Assembly (NCBI RefSeq): GCF_048544455.1
Contig: NC_133537.1
Span: forward strand, 308,673,738-308,737,737
Length of the DNA stretch: 64,000 nucleotides
Origin: Silene latifolia
Lineage: Eukaryota; Streptophyta; Magnoliopsida; Caryophyllales; Caryophyllaceae
Reading direction: 5' to 3'
The translations under genes and the position numbers were made by a program. The notes beneath the pieces are model-generated. The model searched no databases, was not told where the DNA came from, and worked only from the letters and a program-made list of their open reading frames with translations. Positions 18,993 through 31,316 of this stretch are shown piece by piece; positions within the stretch are counted from its first letter, which is position 1; every line of letters starts with the position of its first letter.

Positions 18993-21107
18993 ATAAGGAT
19001 GTTGCATGCATAATCGGTTATTGTTTTTCCGAGTTAAAAGATTAACATATAAAACTTAAAAATTTGTGATTTATAAGTATAAGCCACGAAATCACCATGC
19101 ATGTTATATATTCTGGTCCTAAAATGTTTTTAGGTCATTTTTATGGTTTATGGAAATTTATTGCTCATTTTAATGATTTTTGGTCATTTTATTACATTTT
19201 TATGACTAAAATGGGAATTAAAATGCTTAAAATAGTTAAACTAAGTTTCTGACCTTGGAAATTTTATATGACCTCACATGCATATTTTACAAGTTGTGTG
19301 TAAAAAGTCGAGTTAATTTGATTAATATTGCATGATTTATGATTTTTATGAGATAAAAATGGATTAAAAGAGGTAAAATGGTTAAAATTAGTTAAATCTC
19401 GAATTAAACCATGATCGTTTAATATGATGTCACATGCATAATTTACAAAGAGTATGTAAATTTCTAGATTAAAAGATCTCTTTTAGCATGATTTATGGAT
19501 TTTTAGAGTAAAAATGGCATAAATAGTGACTATTTTAGCAAAATTAGCTAAAACATATTGCATGGTTTGAGAAAATTATTTTAAGTTGCATATATATCCC
19601 ACTAATCAGATCTAAGGTTTTAAAAATTATTGGATTAATTTTCGGATACTTTAAATATTTTATGAGATAAAACCGATAAAATGCAACTATATTTTATCAA
19701 AATTAATTCGAAATTTTTAACCATAATTTTTGACATTATGAGTGTCATGGAATTATTCCAGAATGTTCAAAAATTTAAAATTCAAATTTTGAAATTTTTA
19801 CAATTTAATTTGGATTTATTTCATATATAATATGATTTTAAGGTCAAAAATGAGCATAAAATTAAATCAAGTTGAATTATTGTCAAAAATTCAGTGATGA
19901 CAAATTTTTGAGTCCTAAAAAGTGTTAGGATAATTAACTTGAGCTTAGATGTGATTTAAGTGTTAATTAGTGATTTTAAAAGGTTATTATCACGCATTTC
20001 CATAAAACCGGGTTATATGTACGACATAAGTTAAATAGGGCGATTTGGCACATCATTTGGCATGATAGATACATATTATAATGCTGCATATTTCAATTGT
20101 TGAATGTCTTTTATTTATATAATTTTGAATTATGTAATTTTATCTTAGTATGGCCTTAGTTTAATCGATATTACCCGTAATGAAAGGGAATATTGATTCG
20201 GTTGTAATTTAATGTGATCTCGAATCACTTTTATTTTTATTAGTTTTTCCATTTTACAAATGTATAATAGGAATAGCTTTGTATTTTTATTATTATTTGT
20301 AATTATGGAGCATCTTCAAAGACGGTGTCATTCGGAAAAGTGATCCGACAAAGACGGTGTCTTGGGAAGCGTGCCAATTGAAGATTCAAGGGACCAAAGG
20401 AGTTGGTTTCCGAATATGTAATAGAATATTTGATTTTCTATTTTAGGAAGGCCATACTAGGAATTTTATTTATTGCTTTGCATTTCTTTTAATATGTTGC
20501 ATGCATTGCCAAATCGCCATAACAACACATGCATACATATCATATCGAGTCATCGACCGTGTCAATTATAATTATCGTAGTTCACCGCTTTAGTTCACTT
20601 AAAACGTGATAGATAATAAATTGACAAGACCTCTCACATATAATAATTGAGAATTAGCCTTACCAAATAGTAGAACCCATGAAGTACCAATTTCATAAGG
20701 GAGTTAATCCGGCTTCACCGTAATATAAACCTTGTTACGTTTGCGAAGTGGGGTAGTAAAATGTTATTACATCGAAATTTGGATTGAGCTCAACGGAAGT
20801 ATTGTTGACCGTAGTCGCATGTGTTCCGGGCTAAAGATGAAAATTAGAGTAATTTTTATCGACCGAGAGTTCTAAAAGTGGAATCGATTAAAGAGTTAAT
20901 CCACCGAGTTATATTAATAAGGGATGAATCGGCTCACCGTGCCCGAATTGATATGAATTTGGATCTTGGAATCATTTATATAGTTGGGTGGAGGTCACTA
21001 TATAAATGCAATACTTGTAGTTAAATTTACGAGTATTATTAAAACGATAGATGATAATTAATTCCTTCATTTCCTATTTTGTAGTCAAATTTGTTTTATC
21101 AACTGCA
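18993..21107 (+). other. Leader of the Copia element, no gene seen
   Basis: A/T-rich 2.1 kb between primer binding site and gag. No long frame or recognisable domain. Could include an untranslated leader or older insertions. Confidence 0.5.
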
Positions 21108-22022
21108 ATGGCAACTCCAATCACGTCCGCATCCACTAGTTCCACCATGCTTACCAATGTGTCATAGCTCCAATCCTTCATGGATCGATGTAAGTTAGAA
21201 AAGAATGGGTCTAATTTCGCCGATTGGGACGCGCAACTTCGCTTGGCCGCGCAAGGTGACGACAAGCTTCGTTACCTTACCGAGGCATCTCCCTCCGAAC
21301 CTAATGCTAGGTCCAACCCCGCCGCTAGGCAAACCTATGAGGTTTACCAAAAGAAGTCGGCCGCGATCAAAAATGTGTTGATCTTTGCTATGGAGGCCGA
21401 ACTCCAACGAAGTGTTATAAAGATTAGCACCGCTCATGAGATCTACATGAAGCTTGTGAACATGTTTTCACGAGCTCCTAGGGTCATTCAATATGAGGCG
21501 GCTTCCGTATTCTTTGATCTTAACATCAAAGAGGGCCAAAAGGTGAGCCCTCATGTGCTCAAGTTCATGGAGCATGTTGAGACCTTGAAAATGCATAAGG
21601 TGGAAATTCCCAATGAACTCGTAATTGATCGAATTCTTCATTCCCTCAACAAAATCAAAGCATATGTTCAATTCCGGGTGAATTTTAATATGCAAGATAA
21701 GAAAGTTTCCTTTGATGAATTGCACAAAATGCTTGTGCAAGCCGAAAGGGACATGGGGCTAAGTGTTAGCACCACCAAAGATGTGCTCAATGTCAATCAT
21801 AAGAGCAAGGGAACCTTCAAGAAAGGTGGGAAGAAGAGGAAGAAGCGAACTCCCAACAGGAATATAGCTAAGACTTATGAAGCAAGCTCCTCCAAGCCCA
21901 AGTACAGTACCCCCACTTGAGACAAGTGCCACTATTGTTGTGGTGTTGGGCATTGGAAGAGAAACTGTTCTAAATACCTTGGCGACATCAAAGCTGGAAA
22001 GGTTATTCCAGTAGGTATATAA
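21108..22022 (+). pseudogene. Gag of the Copia element, with two in-frame stops
   Basis: Frame starts MATPITSASTSS (21108), has a stop TAG at 21165-21167, then runs from MDRCKLEKNGSNFADW through the Copia gag (UBN2-type) region (about 250 residues). A stop TGA at 21918-21920 is followed in the same frame by a CCHC zinc knuckle, CHYCCGVGHWKRNC, and the end at 22022. Gag forms the particle and binds RNA. The basic stretch before the knuckle (KKGGKKRKKR) is usual. Stops show decay of this copy. Confidence 0.8.
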
Positions 22023-25000
22023 CTATCCCTATCTTTTATGTTTCAATATCAATTAGTATGTGATACAAGTTGTGATGATTACCCTTTTTATTGTAAATAG
22101 GGGCCCCTACCAAGGACAAGGGCAAGGAGAAGCAAGCCTAGAGGATCATATGGGAAGCTAGAGTAGCCAACCATGGTGATGGATCAATGAAAGCTTGGCT
22201 TTTATTTGCTTTGTCTTTTATTTTATGATGTTTTTTAAAGTTTTTAGAACTATTTTGATTTCCTTGTGTAACTTGGAAATTGGTTTGTATCCTTTAAACA
22301 CGGGTTGTATTTTGGATATTGGTGATTTGGTTTTCAACCCAAATCACTTGTTTTATTATGTTATTTGTTCTAAAATCATCATCATAAATTACTTGCGTAG
22401 AGAAACATTAGATAAACAACTCAAATTGATCAAATAGACGATTATGATGATGGGATCATTATATGTCCATAAGCTATGAATTTGATTCTCCTTATGTCAT
22501 CATTACTAAAAGTAACAACTTACTAATGTAAGATCAATTAAAGTTGTAATGAGTTTTTGAACTCATCAAGTAGGGAATTTACGATACCATATGGACACAT
22601 TATTCTAAACGGATGGTCAACCATGAGATACCTAGAATAGAGAGTCTATTAAACCAAATGACATGGATCAGACTGTCATCAAGCTGCCATGTTAGGATGG
22701 CCTTTTGAAAGCTAATACATAGTCTTGGTAAACTCCTAATACTCCGTTAAATATATATATATGTTTGTAACTCACAAAGCTATCTCTCAAGAAGATAGAT
22801 GTATTTCTGAGAGATAGAGTGGGAGTATATTGAATAGTCACAAACATCTCTTATAGTTGAAATGTTACTTTGTGAAAGTAATAGAATTATAGAGTGGGAG
22901 TTGGTATTGAACTATAGTCTATGAAGATAGAATGAGAGCATAGTTCAGTGGGAGTTTATCGCACACGTCTTATTGTTCAAAAATATTACTTTGTGAAAGT
23001 GATAGTATCATGACCATGTTACACACGAGCCATCGCATTACAATCCGAAAATTGTTACTCAAGAGTAGATTTACTTTGAGGCGAGGGTCTCCTCAAAAGT
23101 AAATAGAGCTTCAGAGTACATAAATGCATAAGATTTACATGAAGATGTTGATCAAGATAAATTATGTTAGGAATTGCCGCATTTCGTTTTATGAAGAATC
23201 GCAAATGAGATTAAAATTCGCTTTTCTAAAATGGGAATTTAGAGAAGGAGGTGTTTGAAATACGAAACCTTAGATGAAGATCTAAGAATCCTAACATATT
23301 ATGCGTAGCTATCTTAAGTGATCACAAGATGGTCTTAAGCTAGCATTAAAGGATTATGTTTTTCATTCATGTGATAATAGTGGATGGTTTCATTCACATG
23401 ATTGAAGAATCCTGATTATACATGAAGTTAAGTGGGAGCTAGAATTGTTTCTCCATGTCTTATATGTTGATAAAATATTACTTATTGAGAATAATGTACC
23501 AACTCTCTCTTCTGGCAAGAGTGACTAGGAGACTTGGAAAGGGATGCAAAATATTCTATATTTTGAATCTATGAGAAAGAATATTGGCATAGAGTTAAGA
23601 GTCTTATGAGGATAAGTTCTTTCGTATCTGTTGTACATCAACAAAGTCAAATAGGCTATTCATGTTGATGGAAGTAGAATTACTATGATGGAGTCATAAT
23701 CATTATATGAACCTATTAAGTTGTTGATCACATGAAATCAAATTCTAATGTTTCCGCCATTAGAATGATCATGTATGACAACAGACGCACGTGCCATGAT
23801 GTGACATATGCTGAGAGCACAATGTTTGGATTATGAAAGCCTTAAATAACATCCTTGAGATTCTTGAGAAGAATTAAGGATTCGTTCACATGTTTGGATG
23901 ACAAACTAAGTTGGGTGTTGAAGTGTTGCACAAACTTTAAGTTTCCAAACTTAAAGGGATTTATTGAAATCCTAGGATGTCTTATTGACAAAGGAGTAAG
24001 AGACTAAGAAAGGTGTTTTAGTTTCGCGCATTGCAAATTTTACAAAAGGAATCCAAGTAAATTGTGATAAAATCGTCAATGAAGGGATTAAGGGTGAATC
24101 CCTCTACAAATGATTTTGTCACATGTTATGTGATAACAGTGGGAGCATCTTTCAAGTTAAAGAGCCCAAGTCTAGTAAGAAGTCTAGACATATACCTTGA
24201 TAAATTCATGTCATTAGAGATGACATTGAATGGAAGGAAATAGCGATTGAAAAAGTTGGAATACATGGATATCGGGTATATCCACTTGCCAAGCTTTTAA
24301 TTGCATCTAAACTAGTGTTAATAATACACTAGAGATTATAGAATATGAAGTAGTAATAGTGTATTGACTATTCATATGTGATAATCACATTTATTGTTTG
24401 AGTTTTATTAAACTCACCCGCTAGCTTGTCGTATCCGAATGGGTTGTAGAGATAAATTGAACCCCATTAAAGTGAACTGGATTGACATGGTATTCGCCCC
24501 TGGTTACTTATATGAGGTGACGTCTCGAAGTGACTAGAGTGTGATGCGATTGATGGCAAGTTCAAGTGCCATAGAGTCATATGGGATGAGTAGTCGATCA
24601 CATAGGCAGACTGTATGGGACAATCTGTCGGGCAGTGACCGCTTATAGAGTTCTGGTAATTCATAAAGCCTGGTCGTGGCAAGAGCTACTATAGTATTCT
24701 TATGAGTCAATTCTTTTGACTAGAGACTATTCGCCCAAGTTGGCACATCTTCTGATTAACTTTGATTTATACTCTACGATTTCGTAAATGAAGTCAAACT
24801 GGGTATATTTTGGGTTATGATGGACTGTGGCTGAACGAAGGGAATAGGGCGATAGGAATTGTCCACCCCTTGTCAGGGTTGTTTGAAATCTCAAGGCCAC
24901 TCGAGGAGTAGTTAACTGAAAATGCGTGGCCACGCTCGGAAGGCATCTATGATAGATAATTCCGGTCAGACAGTTAATCTCCAGATCGAGAAAACCACTC

Positions 25001-25099
25001 AAGATATGATCAAATATAAGTACGACCTGCAAGACACCTTGCATTGAGTGGGAGATTTTAATAGGACAAGAGAATTGGTGACGCACACTTGTCGAGGAC
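22023..25099 (+). pseudogene. Decayed pol region of the Copia element
   Basis: No long frame. The only clear remnant is RNase H at 24129 to about 24276: CDNSGSIFQVKEPKSSKKSR, then a shift and FHVIRDDIEWKEIAIEKVG, closely parallel to element H (YCDNRGAIFQAKEPKSSNKS). GTGGGAG-type segments and a short duplicated phrase (TTACTTTGTGAAAGT near 22866 and 22986) occur before it. Protease, integrase and reverse transcriptase were not recognisable. Confidence 0.6.
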
Positions 25100-25110
25100 A
25101 AGTGGGAGAT

Positions 25111-26392
25111 TGTTGGGAAATGTGTTCTCAACAATAGTGCGATCACATGATTTAAATATCATTATTAAATCTCATACTAAGAATACGTGAGGGATGATTC
25201 TTTATATAGTCGACTGACCGTCATTAATCGGTAATGATTGGCTAACTAGAGTTTGACATTATTGTCGTGTGACGGTGGTGGTCAGTTGATTCCTTTAGGT
25301 CACACCTATAGGATGAGGCCATTTAATTAATTGTATGCGATACGAATTAATTAATTCCTTAATTATGAGAGTGCAATTTTACGTCTTATTGTAATGTGAT
25401 TAAATAAGATTTAATTTAGTAATTAAGTGTTAAATTACGAAATTAGTTGAGGTATTATATAAGTTTTGAGGTAGAGGTAATTAGTTATTTAAAGTTACAA
25501 GAAGTTGTAATTTTAACTAACTAGTAATTATGGGACCCATTATATGATGATATAATGGTAGTATACTACTCAGAAAGTGGAGTGTATATTATATTATTAA
25601 TTGTAATATTTAAGTGTTAAATGATTACATTAATAATTAATTATGTAAGATAGTTAAACATATGACTTATAAGCATTTGTGGGACAAATGACAAAAGGCA
25701 AAAATGGACCAAAATAGGTCCAATATTTCGGTCATATTAAGAGCACAAGAGAGGCTCTTTTGTCTTTTGTAAGTGTTGGTTATTGTGTGATTGTGACATA
25801 TCACACAAGCCTTTTCATGCTACATCTTACACACATGCTCCCTATACTCTACCTACACTAAACAAAAGAGTAAAAAAAAAAAAAGCAACAAGATTCCCTA
25901 TATGGGGAATGGCCACCGGTTTTGGCCTTATAAGATGAGCATTTGTTGCTCATTTTTTGTTGTTGTTGTTAGCTTGTTTTTCCTCTCTACTTTCCCTCAC
26001 ATGCAAAGTAACAAAACTCTCTAAAAATACTAATACACATTACTAGAGGTAGTAATACTAGAAATATTAGTATTATTAAGGTTATATTTCTACTACATAT
26101 CTAGTTAATATTAGTAGGAATTTTTGGGATTAATCTTGGGTGCAACTTATTGGAGTGTCTTCTATACTTGGAGTCTTAGGAGGATCATCCATCATATTAA
26201 GCTCAAGAACAAGTGAAGGAAGGTGACCTTACTTGTGCCCAATATTTCGAACCAATCATCAATGTAAGGGACATTGTTTTTCTTATAAATCTTTCATATT
26301 GTTATGTATGCACTAGATCTAAAGAACAAATAATTAACAAGTTAATTAGTTCACTATTAGAGGAGTCTAATAATAGGTATATGAACCTAACA
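25111..26392 (+). repeat. 3' LTR of the Copia element
   Basis: 1282 bp, TGTTGGGAAATG to CTAACA, directly after AAGTGGGAGAT. It lacks the MULE and so shows the pre-insertion sequence AATTGTAATATTTAAG. A block around 25215-25320 resembles the LTR of Copia element H, indicating related lineages. Confidence 0.92.
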
Positions 26393-26640
26393 CGTATCGT
26401 GCTTGAGACGAGCGTCTCATCTGGGTCGAACGGATCCTGATGAATCCGAGCGGATTCTCATCCAGTGAAATATTATTTCCATGGTCGTGCTCAAGACGAG
26501 CGTCCCAGATGCTGTACGAGCGTCTTCCATTTGAGGCGAGCGTCTCCTGTGGAATCCGAGCGGATCACAGGTCAGTGCTGATTAATGCTCAAGACAAGGC
26601 TTAGGCCGAGCGTCTTTCCCTCGGGACGAGCGTCTCGTGC
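26393..26640 (-). repeat. Internal palindrome array of B, part 2
   Basis: Continuation of the array at 11719-11903, with GAGACGAGCGTCTC, AATCCGAGCGGATTC, AAGACGAGCGTCCC, TACGAGCGTCTT, GGCGAGCGTCTCC and GGGACGAGCGTCTC. Spacing clusters near 20-24 bp. Confidence 0.75.
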
Positions 26641-26998
26641 CGTCTTTCTCAATCCCTTTTTTCTTTCATTCAAAAACCGTTCCCTTGCACCCTTTCGTGA
26701 TTCCTTCTTATCTTTTTCTGAAATTATGCTCAATAAATGGGTAAGAAACCCTCTCTCACTACTCTCTTGTAAATAAATATAAGAAATGCGAAATTATATA
26801 CAATATTATACAATGCAAAGATTATGGAAAGGAAATATTTTACAAATGGTGGTTTGAGATAGGACTCCACCAAACTAGTTCAAATTGTCGAGATTCTTTG
26901 TCCATAGAGCTCAAGGCTCTTAGAAGGAGATCAAAAGCTTGTGAACAGGCCCCAAATAAGCATAAGTACGGTTTGTTTAACTTTAAAATAAAGCTTCG

Positions 26999-28330
26999 TC
27001 AAGGAGATTTGCCATTCATTTTCTTTTTCACCTTTCCCTTGGCACTTGAATATTTGCAATGCATCAAACCAACAAGCCCATGATTCTTGTCAATACTAGG
27101 TATGAAGTATGGTTTATTTTCATCCGGAGACTTCCACTTACCACCTTTTCCTCTAAGTTTGGCGATGATGATAGCACTTTGATTTGTCAATCCTTCCAAA
27201 GTAGAAGGAGAATTCCCATAACATTGATGATCGGGTTCTTTAGAAGTCGAAATCGTGGATGCCAAATTTCCACAAGTGGCTTCATTTGCAAGTTTGTTCT
27301 TGAGCTTTTCCACCAAGTATCCTTTATATGACGATTTGACTTTTTGGAGAAGATCCACCATATCGTCTCCAACAATCATACGTTCCATGGTGGGTATAAA
27401 ATGGTCTTCATAGGCAATAGGGAAGGGGCATTCATCTTCTTCATGATAAGATATCTCAAATTTCTCAAGGATAGGTTCCTCAAGTAAAGTGATCTCACAA
27501 GTCCATTCCTCTTCCTTATCCCATAAGTTCTTGCAAAACACGATCTTGTCATCATGGCTATCTTCATATGAATCATAGATAGAGGCTTCATTCTTCTTCA
27601 ATAATTCTTCCTCCACCATCTCAATATTCACATCAAAAGACACACCCTCATACTCACAAAGGCTAAGAGTATTTGGCTTACTCAACCTCATATCTTCCTC
27701 ATCAAATACCACACTTTCATACTCACAAGAGCTCAAGGAGATTGGCTCTTCCCATTTCTCATCAAAGGTAACTTCTTCAAACTCTCATTCATGATCTAAG
27801 GAATGGTGAGAGGTAGTTATTTGGTCTACCTTCATTTGGGCAACTTGAATTGCCAACTCCTCACCATGGTTAACAATGCCTTGAAGAACATTGTTCGTAT
27901 TTTGGCTCACCTCTAGCATTTGTTTGAAGAAGTTTTGTTGGTCTCCCATCATTTGGAGGATTACATTTTGAATGGGTTCATCTTCTTGTTGTGGGTGGGT
28001 GTGAAAATGGTTGTATTGTGGCTTTTGGAATTGGTTGTAAAGTGGGTTTTGGGTGGGTGGTTGTTGTGGATAATGGATGTGGGGATTTTGGTGGGAAAAT
28101 TTGTGGTAGTAGTTAGGATTTTCATTATATGAGTTGTAAGGTAGGTTTGTTTTGACTTGCTCCTCAAACTCCCCATACCCATAGTCATACTCAAAAGATC
28201 CATCACATACTCCATATGTCAAGTCTTGAGCAACCATAGCTAAGACAAGGAAACAACTACAAGCATGGAAACTACAATAAAATGGTAAGAACGAACCTTG
28301 TGGAACAAGTTCTTCAAGGTTAAAGCACAA
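26999..28330 (-). pseudogene. Gag-like ORF of element B with one in-frame stop
   Basis: One minus-strand frame of about 440 codons, interrupted by TGA at 27785-27787. The N-terminal part is Tyr/Asn/Pro/Gln rich (NPNYYHKFSHQNPHIHYPQQ) with a helical segment (QQNFFKQMLEVSQNTNNVLQ), resembling the C-terminal gag part of element C (QEFFTQMQKDNQAKE). The second half is acidic and holds two copies of a CEYEGVSFD-like phrase. No protease motif. It begins about 40 bp after the primer binding site, as expected for gag. Function beyond particle formation cannot be stated. Confidence 0.6.
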
Positions 28331-28373
28331 TTAAAATAGACAAACAAGTAAGAACTTAATCACATAACACCGT

Positions 28374-28390
28374 CCCCGGCAACGGCGCCA
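28374..28390 (-). promoter_or_regulatory. Primer binding site of element B
   Basis: Minus strand TGGCGCCGTTGCCGGGG, three bases after the 5' LTR edge at 28394. Confidence 0.88.
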
Positions 28391-28393
28391 TTT

Positions 28394-28810
28394 TGATGGA
28401 AGTGTCGTCGTGTCTCCCAATCAAACACATTTATATTCTCAACAAACAACTAGTTAGTGGTTAAGTCGAGGTCGATCCACGGGGCGGTGTGTTTTGGGTT
28501 CTAAGTCTATCTATCTTAATTTATGCTAGTGTCACAATTGATTTGAGTTTGTAGTTGTGTTCTAGACTAATGAAAGCAATAAAGTAATAGAGATGTAAAC
28601 AAGTATTAAAGAGTACTGGGATATCATGGGGTCATAGGAGATTCATAGCATTGATCATACAAACATGTTTACAAAGTTGCAAGCAGTTAAGGTTGTGGAG
28701 GAACCGAGTTGGTTTATGTCTTACGGTTCATAGGAAGAGTTGGGTCACGGAGCCGAATCGATTAGATTGTACAACACCTACAAGCCGACTTACTTTCCTC
28801 CTATCCACTT
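28394..28810 (-). repeat. Truncated 5' LTR of element B
   Basis: Begins TGATGGAAG on the plus strand and matches the 3' (R/U5) part of the C and E LTRs (for example the phrase around GAATCGATTAGATTGTACAA). Similarity stops near 28810, where another element begins. Confidence 0.75.
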
Positions 28811-29373
28811 CTATTGATCCGAAAATGGTTAGCTCGATTTAGGAGAAATACTATAATTTTTGTTGCTGATATTTTAATTAGGAGTTTAATAAAGGTTTCC
28901 TAAAAACCATAGAACTAGGTTATTTCCTAATTAGATTATTACTAGTTTATTTATTTCCTAGTTTCAGAATAATAGAATAAGGTAATTGTATAAGTCGAGT
29001 TTTAGGAAAATATTAACTTGTGAAGCAAGACAGCACTAGGTCGTTTATATTCTAGTATAAATAGAGGTCATTGTATGTTATTTTAATATAAATTGAGTTA
29101 TTGAATAAAAACCGTGAGTTTTTTGTTTACAGTTGTAAAAATCGGTTCGACGAGTTCGTTCCAAAATTGTTATTGTTTGACGCGTTTTCAAGCATTAACC
29201 CGAAATATAATCAATAGATCTTGATTATAGTTCACTATTGTTCGATCTATAGGTCTAGATCGAGCAAATATCCCATTGGTTCGAGATCTTGACAGATTTC
29301 GAAGCAAATATCTCTCATTTCATTATTGTTTCTTATTCTATAAACCGCTTCCACGCAACTTTAGTATCATAAG

Positions 29374-29385
29374 TGGTATCAGAGC
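29374..29385 (+). promoter_or_regulatory. Primer binding site of fragment I
   Basis: TGGTATCAGAGC, complementary to initiator methionine tRNA, following an LTR end that reads TTAGTATCA. Confidence 0.85.
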
Positions 29386-29651
29386 TCAGCTCTTTATTTC
29401 CCTAAATCTAGATGGTCCTAGGCATGTCAAAGCCAAGTTATTAGTTGAATTTCTGATTGCGATTGGAGTTCAAGGATTAAACTCGCACAGGTAGTTCGAG
29501 GGTTAATCGGTTTTGCATCTCAGGAGCAAGGTTCTAGTAACTTGCTACTCAAGCGTGAAGGTTGCAACAAAAAAAAAAGTTACTGTTCACGACGTGGTAC
29601 TTTTCATCCGCGAAAAAAAAAAACTGAAAAAAAGGGGCAAAAAGAAGAAGA

Positions 29652-29847
29652 CATGTCGAGAGTATTCTCAAGTCAAAGCACCTACGAGGAGAATGTTAAG
29701 TTTGATCCGACATCACCTCCTATCTTTGATGAATATGATCATGAGGAGGCGTGGTACTTTATTGAGATTAAGGACTTGTTGAACTTTAAGATGGTTGATT
29801 TTAAAATAGATGAGCATGATAGAAGTGTTGAGAAGTTGTTCTTTTAA
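29652..29847 (+). pseudogene. Truncated gag start of fragment I
   Basis: Begins MSRVFSSQSTYEEN, about 270 bp after the primer binding site, where gag is expected, and ends after 65 codons. The frame stays open beyond the stop for a short way (VESVIKTGRVPSWG) before the fragment ends. Homology not recognised. Confidence 0.35.
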
Positions 29848-30966
29848 GTTGAATCTGTTATCAAAACTGGTCGTGTTCCCTCGTGGGGTTTAGTTTTTCA
29901 GTACTTGTCGTTAGGAGCACGCACCTAGACCAAAACACAATTTATAACTTCACAAACAACTCTACAATTAGTAAAGAGGCAAGTACAGGTCGGATCCCAA
30001 GGGACGGGAATTGAGATGAGATTTCTATTGTAACTAGTGGTGCCTTAAGGGTGTCACAATTGGGGTTTGATGTAGAAGATCACTAAACTAAATAGCAATG
30101 AAAGTAAACAAGCAAGATGAATTAAAAGGGATGTAAACAATTGATAAAAGGCACTAGGGTGTCATGGGGTCATAGGGGATTCATGGGAATTGATCATACA
30201 AACATATTCTCAAGTTATAAGCAAGCAATTATTGTTGTGATGGATCGAGTTGGTTTATATCTTACAATCCTAGGAAAGTTTGGGTCCCGGAGCCGAATCG
30301 ATTAGATTGTACAACACCTACAAGTCGACTTAATCTTCCCTACTCAACAATATGCATGGTCTAATGAGACTCGAGTTGGTTTATGTCTTACAAGTCTCAT
30401 TGAAAAGATAGGTGATGGGTAAAAAAAATGCAAGGATTCATAGGCTCACATTTCATCAAACATAACATGTGCATAAGTTGAGATCACAACAAGCAAACAA
30501 ATAAACTATGAAAGCATATTAATTTAAGCATGAATCATTCCCCATGTTGGTTTCCCCTAATTACCCATTAACCCTAGCTAAGGAAACTACTCACTCATTA
30601 TCATGTTGAACATGCTAGCAAGGTTGTCAATCATACCAACAAAGTGAAACATGATGAATAAATGAAAGTGATTAACAATAATTAAAAAGGGATTAAGAGA
30701 ATTATACCTACTAATGATTCCAATAATAAAGCAAAGAATAAAAGAAGTACTTGATGCTTGATTGGAAGGTTGTCAATCTCCCAATAATAACCCAAATAAT
30801 CTTCAATTACCCAAAATAAAGGATGAACAAGAGAGAGATTAGGGAAATAAAACTTGTATTAAAACTTGATTAAATGTTGATTAAAAGATTAAAGAGAGAT
30901 TTGATTGATATTAACTACACTAAAGATTGCTAAGAAGAACCTCCTCTTCTAATTAGACTAATGGGG

Positions 30967-30974
30967 TATTTATA
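30967..30974 (-). promoter_or_regulatory. TATA box of element E LTR
   Basis: Minus strand CCCCACTATAAATACCCC, the same as in element C. It lies about 177 bp downstream of the palindrome array at 31151-31316. Confidence 0.75.
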
Positions 30975-31048
30975 GTGGGGATTAGGTGCATGAATTAGGG
31001 TTAACTAAGGGCTTAAATGACGATTAAGTCCCTTGTTGAGGAATCGTC

Positions 31049-31316
31049 GGTCTCTTAGGGAGACTCCGGTCTCTAGGGAGACTCCGGTCTCTAGAAAAAG
31101 ATGTGCATCCTTCCTTGAAGCTTGTAGAAGACGAAATGGGACTGTCTGGGAATCCGGATGTCTTTAGCACGGGACGGGCGGATTTGGCAGCTTCTGGACG
31201 GGCGTCCAGAAGGGAAAGACGGGCGTCTTTGGGTGGTTTTGCCCGGGCGTCCAGCTGAGGAAGACGCTCGGATTGTGAGGTGAAGACGGGCGTCTTCTAG
31301 GCAATCCGCACGGATT
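31049..31316 (-). repeat. Palindrome array in element E LTR
   Basis: Eight 14 bp sites (AATCCGNNCGGATT, AAGACGGGCGTCTT and hybrids) start at 31151, 31171, 31195, 31216, 31240, 31261, 31283 and 31303: four pairs, 20-21 bp within a pair and 43-45 bp between pairs. Nearer the TATA box, GGTCTC-x-GAGACTCC is repeated at 31049, 31068 and 31086. Confidence 0.85.

Larger units (their letters stand above)
11904..26392 (+). mobile_element. Copia LTR retrotransposon (decayed pol), carrying a MULE
   Basis: LTRs start TGTTGGGAAATGTG and end CTAACA. The 5' LTR is 11904-18978 (split by a MULE) and the 3' LTR 25111-26392. A primer binding site complementary to initiator methionine tRNA and a polypurine tract AAGTGGGAGAT are present. 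Flanks are CGTGT and CGTAT, a 5 bp duplication with one mismatch. Gag is recognisable but has stops; pol is reduced to fragments, including an RNase H piece very like that of Copia element H. LTR copies look about 98-99 percent identical by eye. It is inserted in the internal palindrome array of element B. Confidence 0.88.
1..28810 (-). mobile_element. Athila-like LTR retrotransposon B (non-autonomous, nested)
   Basis: Minus-strand element reconstructed around two insertions. The 3' LTR is at the left (1-744 plus 7619-7981), the internal part is 7982-11903 plus 26393-28393, and the truncated 5' LTR is 28394 to about 28810. Seen: the LTR edge ends CACATCA at 7981, a primer binding site of TGGCGCC type is at 28374-28390, there is a polypurine tract next to 7982, a gag-like ORF at 26999-28330 and an ATHILA-type ORF2 at 10093-11580. 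No reverse transcriptase, RNase H or integrase is present, so it is non-autonomous by sequence. It is the oldest layer of this nest because two other elements sit inside it, and all its reading frames carry stops. The window cuts its left end. Confidence 0.85.
28811..29919 (+). mobile_element. LTR retrotransposon fragment I (LTR end, PBS, leader)
   Basis: Holds a TATA box TATAAATA at 29056-29063, an LTR end near 29369, a primer binding site TGGTATCAGAGC at 29374-29385, and a leader. No second LTR or pol is present; it is truncated at both sides between elements B and E. The superfamily is not clear. Confidence 0.65.

Noticed and set aside
22441-24128. Possible integrase or reverse transcriptase remnants
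   Set aside because: Scanning gave no catalytic motif; only the RNase H relic at 24129 could be supported.
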